A stretch of 64,000 nt of DNA from Acanthosoma haemorrhoidale (GCA_930367205.1 OV884009.1:39627841-39691840), one strand, 5' to 3'; shown: positions 51,059-63,260, numbered from the stretch's first letter. Notes: a model not told the origin generated them from the sequence alone. A program made the numbers and translations.

Positions 51059-51485
51059 TGACTCCATAAGATCTTAGAAGGTGTGCTCCGACAAAGCACT
51101 ATATTCAGGAGAAGAGGAACAGGGTAGGCTTATAGGTAGTTTATGTGGTCTTGGAATTCACACTTGGTATCTAAGGGTAGGCGAAAACCGTCCGGATCCC
51201 AAAGGCGAGTGTGAACCCGAGAGAAGCAGACTGGATTGCCATGGGAGACGCTACTAGGTAAAGTTTGTAGGGTTACTGCAATTCAAAGTCATCTGCGAGG
51301 GAAAGGTCTCTTCCAAGGAGGTGCTGGTTTTAACGAGACGAAGACTGAGATTCCCACTAGGAAGGTGTGGGGTTTGACAACGCCGGACTAAAGCATAGCG
51401 AGGCTAGGAGAGAGAGATGCAGAGGTGGTTGAATGAGAAGGCCATGGTTTGAGTAGAGCAGCAAGTGCCAGTGCAGAGAGAGAAA
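51059..51485 (-). repeat. Inverted dispersed repeat, arm 2
   Basis: Partner of 38290-38717 in reverse orientation. Read on the - strand, after ATGGAGTCAGA it continues open as MESEQSELSCARTRPPARV, and GC-rich sequence extends left to about 50890. Arm 1 diverges after the same ATG, so only the leader is shared. Confidence 0.7.
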
Positions 51486-51489
51486 GTAG

Positions 51490-53317
51490 TGTACCAAGTG
51501 TTGGTTCTGTACGTTTTAGCAACTTCTTTTTTTTTTTCTAAGCTCTCAAACTTATAAAAATAGGAATGTGGGAAAAATAAGGAAAATTATTACGTATAAT
51601 TACGTAGTTTTAGTTTTTTAATTTAATTGGTCTTTATCTTCCATAATAGTACAATGATACAATCTATAGTTTTAGTTAGCTTGTAATAAATATTTACATA
51701 ATACAAGATATTATATTTACAAGAATACGCTTTGTGAGCATATCGTTTTAATGTATCTTTACTATAGTCTTCTATTTTGTTTATTAGTGAGTTTTATGAG
51801 TGCGAACATTTTTGAAGCAGGGATGATAAGCTTCATCACCAATACAATACATAAAAAAGTGTACCTACTTAATACTCTACATAGAGAAATTGGTATTTTC
51901 ATGTTCATGTATCGAAGTAAAAGACTTAAGAAGTAAAGGCACAACATATGTAAAGATCATTATTTGAAAAAATACAATTTGTTTGTACAGCATTAATAAT
52001 TGGGATGTAAGAATTCAATTATACTTATGTACATTTCACATTCATGCAATATGTAGTTATACATGAAGAAACAATAAGTAGAGTTAATTGGGTTCGGGCA
52101 ATGGAGCTTCTAGTATTTATACACATTAAATAAAAAATTAATCATTACTTTTGGCTCAAAATACTTTCTTTTTTTTTTCAACCGACCCAGTCTCAAAAAA
52201 TGTAAAGTGTTTTAAAAACAAAAATTAAATAGTTGCATGAAAAAAATAAACCTAGGATCTTAGAAATCCACTGGAACATGAATGATTGATTTAAATCTTT
52301 AGTTCAGTGTTATTTTTACAAACACCCATGATCAATGCATTATTTAACCAAAATTAGAGCTGTACATACAAATCATCTGTTTCTAGAGGATAGTTTAAGT
52401 ACTTTCTTCTGGCTTAGTGCTGCAAATATTTATGTTGCCTGGAATATACAAGATCCAAACAAACAAAAAAACTAGGTATAAAACATGGAATGTAAATTAA
52501 GAATTTGTTACAATGAACTTGACTAATGAGCTAGATTCAACTGAAAGGAGGACGAAAATGAATATAAGACTCCCGTTGTTAACATATAAAACTAAATTAA
52601 AGTTTAATTATTTGCCACAGAAAAATAAATTTACAAGGTTTGGGCTTGAACTCAGGATGTCCCTAATTTGCGTTCAGGTTTTAGCTTTTACCCAAAGTAG
52701 TCAACTAATAATTCATAATAAATTACACTTATAATGTAAAATATATGTTATATTATACTGAAATTTCGTTTTTCGTGTGCAAATATGCAATTGTAAAAAT
52801 ACAGCACTATAAATTATAGCACGTGAAATGAAATTAAAGTCATTCTGAATTCAATTATCCTAATCAATTATAAAGTATGTCAGGAGTCAGTAATTGAAAT
52901 GTACACATGCTTATGTAATATACACACGTAAAACGAAGAGGAGGTGAAATCAACTCATTGGCTGGTAAAAAGGTCGTTTAATAAAGTATAGCATTGATAT
53001 TTATTTATTTTTTGTGCAAACTTTAACATGATTGCATCACGTGTAGTTAAGCTCAAATTGATGTGGATGTATAATTTATTTGTTTTCGTTGCTTTATTTA
53101 ATCAGCATTATCCAGCGTAATCCAGCCTTATTCAATGTCTATTATTTACGACTGATTTATTATTGTAATAATTGTTTTATAGTCCATTAATTTTAGCTGG
53201 ATTTGGTCAGTTTTAATCAAGCACCGTAAATTCACTCTTTTTTGACATGGCCACTATTTAAATCGAAACAGTGGCATGTATGAGAAGCAGGGCTTTACGA
53301 AAATGATTAATTAATTA
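51490..53317. other. AT-rich DNA, no gene seen
   Basis: Short ORFs at 51751-51947 (open on both strands) and 52513-52734 have no recognisable domain. Nothing else stands out. Confidence 0.45.
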
Positions 53318-53385
53318 CCTTTGATTGAAAGGATCGGATACCCTTGATATTCGACTTACTTGCTGTCCCTCATAGGGCGAAATAA
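53318..53385 (-). mobile_element. Tiny jockey-type LINE fragment
   Basis: TTGATTGAAAGGATCGGATA and the bases after it match copy 1 at about 29657-29715, in the same orientation. Only about 65 bases remain. Confidence 0.7.
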
Positions 53386-53499
53386 AACTAAAAAAAAAGA
53401 AGACTTTTTTCTGCTTTCATCATTTAACTGACGCTAACCTTCGGTTGGTCCCTACAGCTCTGGTCAAGTCCTTCGTTTTACTTAAATTTATTTGCAAAG

Positions 53500-54055
53500 C
53501 AACAAATAAAAGGACCGCGTTAATTCAATTCACGACCGCTAATAAACTTAGCCGATTGTGATGTTTTCGTAAAGAGTTACTACCGGTCGTTGTACCTAAA
53601 ATAAACCTTTTCCCGGCGAGGACGGCAACTGGACACACAGGTCTGATAGGGGTAGGGGAGGGGAATTTATTGGATTCCAGGATCAGTCCCTGGCTACAGA
53701 AGGAGGCCGAGTCAGTGATGTAATAAAATGCCTCATTGATGCAGCCAATAATTGCCGACAAAGTTTGTCAGAGCCCTCTGTTCTCAATCCGCCTGATCTC
53801 TCCCTGGGGGGTCCTTTCTCTCTCATCATATTCCGCATCAAGTAGTTCTAACTAAACGGCCCTATTATAAAGTTTATCTCCTAAAGACTGGCTCTTTTCA
53901 AGGCTGTTTGCCGAGACGACGGATCTCGGCTGGCAGGAAAATACAGCCACTCGGCTCCGTCGGAATCGTTCCGGCTTGATTAATATTTGCTGAGCGCTTG
54001 TCCTTTGACTAATGATTGCAAAGAATCTGAGCAGTTCAGTAGCTAGAACTGCGTG
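53500..54055. promoter_or_regulatory. Non-repetitive, GC-richer island (candidate conserved regulatory element)
   Basis: About 550 bases at near-balanced base composition in AT-rich DNA, with no transposon signature and no convincing reading frame. It holds motifs often seen in enhancers, such as CCTTTGAC (TCF-like, about 54001), CTAATGATTG (homeodomain-like) and GCCAATAATTG. Regulatory function is an inference from composition only. Confidence 0.3.
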
Positions 54056-55339
54056 GATTTGAATAAGGAAACTCTACTTTATTTTTTTTGTGAGAGGATT
54101 GCTTTATTTCCTTTTATGTCAACAGGTTCATTGCGTATACTTATCAGACGCCATAGTAGCTCTTGACTAAAACTAAAATACAATCAATACGTGCAACATA
54201 AATATCCACTTATTCATATGTAGGGAAACCAAAACTAAAATACTAGCTTCTAGTGGTCCTTAGGGATAACATTAATGTATTTATGTATCTTATGCCCAGT
54301 TGAGACAATATCCACTGCATATTTTACTAAATTATCTGCAGGTCCTATTACAATTTTCAAGAAACCCTTGAGTGCTTCCTTTTATTACGTTGTAAACCAT
54401 AGCCAGTGGTGTCATGTAGTCGGGAAATAGCAGCTTTGCATTTTCGTCTAGTGAAATATTTGTATGATGTAAAGGTTAAGCCTTTATTGAAAACTACTCG
54501 TGGGTACACTCTGAAACCATTTAAGTTCAATATTTCCTAAAATTAATTCGTTAGGTTAATTTGGGCTTCGGTTTTTTATATTTTTATCCATCGGTGGAAT
54601 AACTTATTTTCTATACTTTCCTTAAACTATGTTCTACGTTAGTAAAAAATATTTGATCCATCTGAAATGTTAATTCCACGGCATTCCCAAATATGGTGAT
54701 TGGTTTTTGGTGAAAAATACAATACAATACAATAGCATGAATAAAAACTCGTAACGTGAAAAAATTGGTTTGCTAAATTCAAGTTTTTTGATTCACAGTT
54801 CAGGCATTAAAAAGACACATTTAACCAAACGAAAACAGCAATATTTCAAGAGAAATACACCAATATTTTAATTTAATAATAATAAACTGTACATAAGGTT
54901 TGCTATTTTCATTAAAATTACACATAGTATTTACACATTAACTTAATAACTCTTATTAACAAATTTATATTTTAGATTAGGTTTTTAATAAACAAACATC
55001 GAACCAGGCGAGTATCCCACAGATTCTGTTTCTTCACTTTCTAAATATTTTGTTTGTAAAATACAATTTAGCTCTTAATTTATATAAAAAAAAACGACAA
55101 AGTTACTCAACATAAATTAAATTATCATGTTGTATCTAATACTCAATTTTAATCATTCCAATACAACGTTATGAGAACTGCAGTAAACGCACCCTTTCTA
55201 CTTTACAAACAACAAACTGCATAGCCATGTCCACATGCCAACTGTCTTTGACCTTATACTCTCATGTTTTCCAATTTCCACAAAAACCTATCCGCTCATC
55301 CAAATCCTTTTGTCAACGCCTTGCCCAGTAACGCTCGAC

Positions 55340-55550
55340 CTATCAGTCTACCTCGTCACCTGATACGGCGGTGGCCTCGCGATCTATTGTAAGCAGATAT
55401 GTAAGACATGGGGTCCTGGTACTGGCCATCCTCCTAACTCATCTCCTGAGTGTCTGTGGCTCTCTTGCACTCTCTCTGGACTTTGTCTCGTGGATTAATG
55501 GCTGTAGAGTGAAGCAGGGCCGAGGGTTAAAGGTGCCACCCGGGTAGAAT
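55340..55550 (+). mobile_element. Divergent jockey-type LINE C-terminal fragment
   Basis: On the + strand, GGCCTCGCGATCTATTGTAA and CTGAGTGTCTGTGGCTCTC align with the complement of copy 1 around 29350-29440 (GGCCTCGTGACCTGCTATAA, CTGAGCGTCTGTGGCTCTC). Translated, RRWPRDLL matches copy 1's KREWPRDLL. More diverged than the other copies. Confidence 0.6.
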
Positions 55551-55559
55551 ATGTATTGA

Positions 55560-58500
55560 TAAGGCTGTACGAGGAAATAGTAATTTTTCAAATAAAGACC
55601 TTGTAATAGAAATTGTAGAATATTTTAATTCTCTGCTGTTATATATATGGCATATTTTTTAAGATATTCACAATGTGCCCTAAACTTATCAGATTGAGAA
55701 TATTTATAGGAATAAGTGTAGTATAGGATCCTAATTTAGGAATAGATTATTTATTTTACGATTTTACAAGTTACCAAGAATATATTCTAATATATACAGG
55801 AAATGAATTTCTTCAATTTGAGTTCATAAACGTTTCATTCGCACCAGACAAACCAGCAGTATTAAGGGGAGTGATAAAGGAGGCTGTGGATAGAGGAGAA
55901 CGCAACATTGTGAAAAAATAATAGATTGTTTTAAAAAGGTTATTAAATTGTTTACTTAAAGTGGTTGAAACCTTAAAAGGATGCCATTAATTAAAGAATA
56001 AATATTAACGTCCTTTCTTTTTGTTACAGGTAGGATTTGCTAGAATTTTATGGATAGTTTACCTAAATAAAGTAGAAATATGAAAAAATGAACGTTTTGA
56101 TTTTTGTTGTGTCGTTTCACTGACTGAAATTAATAATACTTATATATATATATATATATATATCAATAGAGACGGAGAGTGAACTGAAGTCTATTAGGGA
56201 GTGCAGATGGTGGAAGAAATCCCAGAGCGGGGCTTATAGCTTCATATGAGTGGCTTGGTAGAGTAACGCTCCCAGCGAGCGAACAGTAAGCACAATCCAA
56301 CGGCCTATAGCCAGCTTTATTTTTGCTACACTTCCATCATCAGATTAGCCTTGTTTTTTTTTTTTGCAATTACCGTCATACCAAGAAAAAAAACCTCTCA
56401 GATATTTCGTCATTGCACTGAACCACAGGGACAGCCGAGCCTATAAGTCGTAAAGCCGTCGTTTTTTTTTAAGTGCTACGAGACTCCATAAAGTGAGATA
56501 TTCAACGGCTCAAGTTTGAATTGACTATAAAATATCGGTATTTATTATCGGCTCAATGAGAACTTCAAATAACATAAAGCTTCATGTTCTCTAAAATCGT
56601 CGTTTAAGGACAGCAGGTGGCATTTTTATTTTGTAATGTACTCAGCAAACCCGTGATAAAGAAAGTAGGAGACTACAAAAAAGATACATTAAAATTTGTT
56701 CACAAAAGGACAAAACGTATATTCTTGTAAATATAATATCTTTACTTATGTAAATATTTATTGCAAGATAACTCCACCTATAGATTGTGCTGTTAGAGAA
56801 GATAAAGCCTTTTAATAGTATTTTACTATATGTTATTATGTATAAGTTTTGTTTTCCTCTAAATTTAAAGTATTTAATTATCTGTCCATTGTAAAAACTA
56901 GAAAGAAGAAAAGGTATGATGTATTCAATTTGTTCTTGTAAAAAAGTTTAACAGGAAATAGCGTATAGCTAAACTGTTTTACATGCCATCCAGAAAGCTG
57001 TCATCGAATTTTCCTGCTTTAAAACTTCATTTCAGCTACAAATCAGTGGTATATAGATAACGATCTTGTGATTTTAAAAGAAATTGATAGATAGATAAAT
57101 AGATAAAAAAAACGTGTATTCTGGGTCTCCTATGAATAACAAAGAAGTGCAGATAACAAATTCACTTCTGACAAAAAAAAATGATTGCATTATATAAAAA
57201 CAAATAAAATACATGGTAAAATGCATTGTAAACCTCTAGAACAGAAAACAATAACAAAAAAATGAAACATAAGACTGTTATTAACTGCACTCAGTCAATG
57301 AAGTTGTAAATGAGCCAATATATAAAAAAATAACAATATGATAAGTCAGTAAAATACGATACAACAAATACTCAACGGAAAATATAAATGCAAAGCATAA
57401 AAGTATGAAAATAATAAATGATAAATAAATTGATTCCAAACTATCGAGCGTCTGTAATAATTAACACGAGTAAATGGTTATTGAAATTATTAATTACTAG
57501 TTTTGGAGTCATTCATCTTTTGAAAAAAAACAATTTTTTCGATAAAATTTTATAGTAAACTTCTTTTTATTAATTGATGAAGATATTTTGCACCATAAAC
57601 TGTGTTAATAATATCAAATACATGACAAAAATGTCTTAATAAAACCATAATTATTTAATTTTGTCACTAAAAATCTTCACGAAGCTTTTTAATGAACATT
57701 TTTTCCATAACATATCAAAAACCATGTCCCTAGTTAAACTGCGATGGTTTCAGTAAGGGAATTTTCGGCCACATACATCAAGGGGCAACTAAATACCCTC
57801 ATCCATCATAGGGGTTTGTTGTTAGGGCTTAGAGCACGTTGTCGACTTTGTGCTTAGTTCTTGATGAGCTTCGGTGAACTCCAATTAAGTTTTCAGGAAA
57901 ACACTTGAATTCTGCTATGATGTAGTCTAACGTTGCTAGAACCCATCGCTCAAGCGGTTGGAGAGTAATCTGAAAAAGGTAGAGGGGCACTGTTCCGGTG
58001 AAATATATTCCCATCCATCTGAAATTTTTAAACTGTGTTGATTAACAGTTTGTTATAAAACATGAACACAAGTATGATAATTAAATAGTATAGTTTGTCC
58101 TTCCCATTCATTATATATCTGAACCCGTAGCTCAGAAACGGTTTAATTTTACGCTACTGCCTAAATCAAATTGAAGGTGTACATAAAATGTAACTCTTCA
58201 TAGCAAATATATGAAAAGATAATTAAAAGATTGGTTAAATCTGCGAAAATGTTTTGAACCCGTTCTCGATGACATTTTGGGGAAATTCATGGGATCTTTA
58301 GTATGTCAGGAAGAAATTTAAGTTTGTTTCTTGGTTAAAGAAAGTTGGTTTTTAATACGACAAGAACCACTTTTCATTGTAAATTTTAATTAATGCTATA
58401 ACATACAAATAGATATTCCAAAAATATTTTAGTGTATTATACTTTTTTATGTTTGAATAGGCAATTTCTCTGTAATGTGGGACATCCAAGAAATGAAATG

Positions 58501-58720
58501 AAGTATATTCAAATGACATATATGTATAGAAAACCTCTTTGTGGCCTTTAGTTAAACTATTAAAGAACCTCACAGTATAAATAATGAGTGTTTCAACAAT
58601 TCAGAAAATATAATTTAGTTCAGAGTTCATGTGATAAACTTAAATCATTAAGAAAATCTAATTTTCTTTTTGTCTAAAACAGAAACAGTTACATTTTGTA
58701 ATGAAATTTTTTTGTTGCGA
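55560..58720. other. Probable intron DNA
   Basis: AT-rich, with a (TA)n run at 56139-56162 and GC-richer, ORF-free patches at 56160-56340 and 57730-58020. A 61-codon ORF at 57829-58014 (-) has no recognisable domain. No exon identified. Confidence 0.4.
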
Positions 58721-58724
58721 TATA

Positions 58725-59814
58725 CGAGGGGGTACCCAAAAGAAACTGGCGGAGTTTTTGTAATACCGGGTTCCGCGGGTAGGACCATGTAAAGAAACTT
58801 TTCCCCAGACAGTATGCCAAGTTCCGTCACTGGAGAAGGTTCCGTTCTACTTGTGTTCATTTATTTGTGAGAGTTGTTATAAGTATTGCTTCTGTTCAAG
58901 GAAACTGGTACAGAAGCCCTTGAAATCTTCAAAGCGACCTAGAAGGATGATACTATGGGGGAAAACTCAAGTGTTTGAGTGGTTTTTCCCGTTTCAAAAT
59001 TGGAAAAATTTCAATTGATGATCAACCTCGCTCTTAACGTGCTCTGGTGGCCCAAACCAACGAGAATGTCGACTTGACTGCTGACTGGACAGAAAAAACA
59101 AGGTCGCTTGGAAGCATGCTCTGCTTTGAAGGAAGAGTTCCGAAATGACCAAAAAACTTTTTCCGAGGTCGTCAAAGTCATGGTTCTATGGATTCGATCC
59201 TGAAACTAAGCAACAATCAAGACAACGGAATACTCCAAATTCACCTCACCTCAAAAAAGCTAGTCAGGTGAGGTCATACATTAAGACGATGCTCATTTGT
59301 TTTTCAATGGGAGAGGAGTCATCCATTCACAGTTTGTTTCCCCGGGCCAGACAGTTAACCAGGCGTTTTACCTGGTAGTTTTCAGAATATTGCGCGACAG
59401 TTTATGGAGACAAAGGGCTGATTTGTTGCAGTCGGGGTATTGGCTTTTCCACCACGACAACGCTTAAGCTCTCTCTGTGCGCTGCTTTTTGACCAAAAAT
59501 GGTATGAAAACCATGCCCCACCCTCCCTAACCACCCGATCTAGCACCCTGTGACATCAATTCATTCCCCCGAACAAAAAGGGACATGAAAGGAAAGCGTT
59601 TTGTAAACGTTGAAGAAGCAAAGACAAAAATGATGGAGGCCTTGTCTAGCATCACAAGCGAGGACTTCAAAAAATGTTTCGAACAGTGGAATAGAAGATT
59701 GGACAAGTTTATTGACTCCAAACGAGCATACTTTGAAAGAGATAAAAGGTTTTTTCGTAAAAAAATTAAATAAATCACTTTGTACAAAAATAGTTTGTTT
59801 TGGGACCGGCCTCG
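58725..59814 (+). mobile_element. Second decayed mariner element
   Basis: A 1.09-kb element between TA dinucleotides (58723-58724 and 59815-59816). Terminal inverted repeats begin CGAGGGGGTACCCAAAAG on the left and, complemented, CGAGGCCGGTCCCAAAAC on the right. It contains a broken transposase on the + strand. It belongs to a different mariner lineage from the 8.7-kb element. Confidence 0.88.
58860..59773 (+). pseudogene. Mariner transposase pseudogene, second lineage
   Basis: Frame pieces in order: ALEIFKAT and DDTMG (first helix-turn-helix), FEWFF then KIGKISIDDQPRS (linker), KSWFYGFDPETKQQS and VRSYIKTMLICF (catalytic core), FHHDNA followed by a stop, PPDLAPCDINSFPRTKRD, and KGKRFVNVEEAKTKMMEALS to the C-terminus at 59773. 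The first catalytic Asp (normally GDESW) is lost in SSKSWF, while the second (HHDNA) and third (APCD) remain. Multiple stops and frameshifts. The motif set fits mariner transposases of the DD34D class. Confidence 0.87.
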
Positions 59815-59816
59815 TA

Positions 59817-60744
59817 GGTCCCACTCTTATTTACTCGTATAATTGTTAATCGTTATGTTTTTGTGTCTTTGATGTTGTGTGTCGCTCTTTCCTGGTGATT
59901 GTAAGCCCCCTATTCAAGCTCAAGATATGAAGTTTTACATGGTTGCACTTTCGATATTCGGAAGAAAGGAAAAATACATTGTTACATGATGGCTCATGAC
60001 GCCAAAAATAAAACCTGCTCCTTGAAAATATTGAAACGTCATTAATAAATTAACTGGTAATGCACAAATAAAAATTTTCAATTGTATATTCTAGGGTATC
60101 AAATTAAAGATCTCGATGTATCGATTTATCATGTATTAGTGCTTGAGTGGAATATTATTACAAAAAATAAAAAATGGAGTTTTCAAAGTTGCTCAATTGT
60201 AGGACGACTTGAATTATATTGCACCAGTTTTGTAAAAAAGGCAGTTTGTCGGTTTTATGATTATTATTATTATTGGTTAAATCTAATTCGAACAAAACGA
60301 AAAGTAGAAGACTTTTGAAATACGCATTTCGCGTATGAAAAACTCCCGGCAGATACTGAAAACGGAGCCTATGCAGATGAGTTTTGTTCCAGTACATTTG
60401 TTTCTTTTGGGGACTCCTGTTAAAGTTTTTGGTAATGGACCCAGTTACAGAGGTCTTAGCCTTTTTTTTCTATCTTACAAGTTTTATATAAATTTATTCG
60501 AGGAGAATTATCTATGCAAATTTTTATTACCTTGTCCGGGGAGAGTCATAGCTGCTTCTACATTTTAGGGTTTTTTCCTTGGAAGTTTGCGGTGCTCAAC
60601 TTACCTTTGTAAGTTAGACCGGAATAAACCACTTGATTTAGCCGAAATATAATTCGAGCGAGGGATTAGGAAAACAATTAAACAGTTATATTCACATTAT
60701 TTTCTTTCGGATTTCCAATTCAAGTCATATATTTAATTAAGCCA
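59817..60744. other. Spacer, nothing recognised
   Basis: Open stretches at 60082-60318 and 60335-60568 show no recognisable domain. Confidence 0.45.
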
Positions 60745-61022
60745 ATCTGGACATATGGAATAGAGCTACGGGAGAAAGCAAAAAAATCGAACATAAAAAG
60801 CGTATCCAATCCTATAAATCAAAAGTCCTGACAGTAGTTAATGCCCCTTATTACGTCAGCAACGAAACCCTTCATAACGATCTTAATATACTTCTTGAAC
60901 TCATGCCTTTTAAGTTCATGAAATTCCATAGTGAATGAAAATTGTAAATTTGTTATGAATGAGAAAATTTATCACAATTACTTTTTGCCCAATAAGGAAG
61001 ATTGTAATTTTATCATAATAAA
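60745..61022 (+). mobile_element. Jockey-type LINE fragment in + orientation
   Basis: IWTYGIELREKAKKSNIK and PYYVSNETLHNDLN, with one frameshift, match copy 1's C-terminal region. After KFMKFHS the sequence jumps to the 3' UTR tail (GATTGTAATTTTATCATAAT), so an internal piece is deleted. The orientation is opposite to the copies at 29-33 kb. Confidence 0.82.
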
Positions 61023-61084
61023 GTTTACTTATATGTAGATATTTGTTTACATCATATATTTAATTTCAGTTTCTCTCTTTTTGT

Positions 61085-61330
61085 CAGTGCTTCGATAATA
61101 ATAAATTTTTATTTGGAGAAAATTACAATACTAGACGGGCAATAGATAATTTTTATAAAAGAGCATTCATTCCAAATTGAAATTTACTCCGTCATTCATA
61201 CCGTATTTACAATATAAATTCATACAAGTTAGGCGTGTATACATAGCCCAGGGATCCTATAGTTCGCCCCTTGTATTGTTTACCTTCCCAGGTATGGAAG
61301 AGGAGGTGAGAACTTTCTTAATGTAGTAAT
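61085..61330 (-). mobile_element. Divergent jockey-type LINE 3' end
   Basis: TCATTCATACCGTATTTACA, then TAGCCCAG and GGAAGAGGAGGTGAG follow the same order as copies 1 and 2 (TCATTCATAGAGTATTTACA, TAGCCCAG, GAAGAAGTGGAG). It lies tail-to-tail with the + copy ending at 61022. Confidence 0.5.
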
Positions 61331-62200
61331 TTTGTCTGAAATTGGAGGTGTTCATACCAGTACCCAACAAATTCTACGTGTCACTGAATTATTTCATCCA
61401 TTAGGAACTGAATTGTATTGAGTTATTATCTGTACGGGGTACTCAATAGGTACCTGGTGATGATCGTGAATGGTATGAAACACGTTCGATTAACTTATTT
61501 TTAATTCACACATATTTATACATAGACCAAACAGAACAAGTTTCACAATTTTTATATAAAATAATTTTAACACAGACAGATACAAGAGGGTCTATAGTAA
61601 TAAATGAATTACTTGGTATCGAAAAAAGTCCTCTAACTTTGAAAATAATACCATACTAATGAACTTATGATCAGCATTAATTAATTTGCGGTTCGTTTTT
61701 TAGATATTATTTAAAAAATTGTTAAAACACTCAATGATATCGTGGTCTCATTCACTGAACTAGTGTTTCTTTGTAGCACCAAACGGAACAATTTAAATAT
61801 AATTACTCTTTAAAAAATTGTGAATGTTCACTTAGTAATTAGAAAAAAATATTTCTCCATCATATTAAGCGAGATATGAAACTAAGATTGCGATTTTCTG
61901 ATTAATTTTATGTTGTATTTATTATTTGTTGGTACTTGTCGAATATAATTACAGAAATTTATTTAAACTTTCACTGAAATGGTTTCCTCAGTGACGCATC
62001 ACATCTTACTTTTATATTTGCGTATAATAATGCTTTGGTATAATAGTACCTGTAACTATAAAATTACTCGAACAAGGATTACAATTATATTTAAAAAATA
62101 GTATATCTAATTATACTATATTTGTTAAAAGTTCGATCACTGTAAAATAAAAACGAAAATTATTTACCTACTCGTCATTTCACTAATATACGGTACCTTC
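61331..62200. other. AT-rich spacer, nothing recognised
   Basis: No gene, repeat partner or RNA signature seen. Confidence 0.45.
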
Positions 62201-62201
62201 C

Positions 62202-62486
62202 TGACAATACCTTGGGAGTAATAATCATCCATTAGACGAAATTAAACAGGTGAAGTGTACTCCGGACAGATCAGATTGTTCGCAAAGACGTGCCAAGGTT
62301 GCGTGGAGAATGGGATCCATTTCACCTGAAGCGGTGAAGAGGTCTACAAACGAAAGGGTGGAGAGAGACGACAACTCCAGTGCTTTTGTCCGTGACAACT
62401 CCATCCTCCGCTTCTCGGAAGGGTGTCAGGGAAAGGCTGTGTGCAAAGTTTTACAAAATGTTCCTGACACCTTTACTAAGAAATGA
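62202..62486 (+). CDS. Unrecognised open frame in a GC-richer patch
   Basis: Open from a TGA at about 62200 to TGA at 62484-62486; the part from 62250 encodes about 78 residues (KCTPDRSDCSQRRAKVAWR ... VPDTFTKK) with four Cys and many charged residues. The base composition shifts sharply from the flanks. There is no good ATG at the start, so it would have to be an exon (AACAG at about 62250 is a weak acceptor without a pyrimidine tract) or a piece of a repeat. No domain recognised. In phase with the signal-peptide exon the frame hits a stop after 26 codons. Confidence 0.2.
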
Positions 62487-62761
62487 TTAATATGCGTGGT
62501 TTGCTTTTAACAAACTATTATACTCACGTATAATACATCTAAAGTATGTATTGTTACACTGATGGATCACTTGCCTCACTATATATTTTATTATTAAAAT
62601 GTGTTGTCATTGAAATATTAATTACGGCCGAGATACACTATAATTTACCTCTTAATACCTAAATTACCTTAATAAAGGTAAATATAAAACGTCTTTCCAT
62701 CATCCCATGAGATAACTGTTAATTACAGAGAGATATAAAAACTTTAACTACAAATCAATTG

Positions 62762-62852
62762 ACAACTTAACTTGTTACTAAATTGTTATTACATGTTCCG
62801 GTATCCTTCCCATGATACCTATTGGATATGTCATAAATATAATTATATATGT

Positions 62853-62923
<71 letters not shown>

Positions 62924-63260
62924 TTACGTTATAATTATGTATATATATACATACAATTTTTTTTAAATATTAAATTATTTCATAACAACAAAATATTATT
63001 TAAACATTAAATAAATTATATTTTATAATTAAAAAAAAATATATTTACAAGTTAAATAAGACTATTTACAATACACTGAAAATATTTACAACTTAAATTA
63101 ATATAATCTGTAAGGTTATTGTAATTTAGATTTTTATTTACAAGTCAGAAGCTTCTAAATTTTATGAGTGTATCTTTTGCTGTAGTTACCAATCTCCCGA
63201 ACTAGTAGATTTTCAAAAGCTAATGTTTTGTTAAAATATCTTTCAGTTTGAGAATCCTTG
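62762..63260. repeat. Foldback-family repeat, copy 2
   Basis: Starts with CTTGTTACTAAATTGTTATT and ACATGTTCCGGTATCCTT as in the left arm at 46080, then at 63048-63260 matches 46257-46320 and 46595-46700 (CAAGTTAAATA-GACTATTTACA, TGTATCTTTTG, TAGTTACCAATC, TTTTGTTAAAATAT). The second arm is not recognisable here. The middle is expanded by a CT/TA microsatellite. Confidence 0.75.
62857..62921. repeat. (CT)n(TA)n compound microsatellite
   Basis: About 30 bases of CT followed by about 34 bases of TA, inside copy 2 of the foldback family. Confidence 0.98.

Noticed and set aside
57829..58014. 61-codon ORF on the - strand
   Set aside because: No recognisable domain, and the patch lacks splice or promoter context.
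59527..59824. - strand ORFs opposite the second mariner
   Set aside because: Antisense of the transposase C-terminus, which is recognisable on the + strand.
62225..62330. 62250 onward as the second exon of the gene beginning at 39667
   Set aside because: The phase-1 join gives a stop (TGA) after 26 codons with no good donor before it, and the acceptor AACAG lacks a pyrimidine tract.
37919..62921. TA and CT runs as a CRISPR array or satellite centromere
   Set aside because: They are simple dinucleotide microsatellites without spacers or higher-order units.
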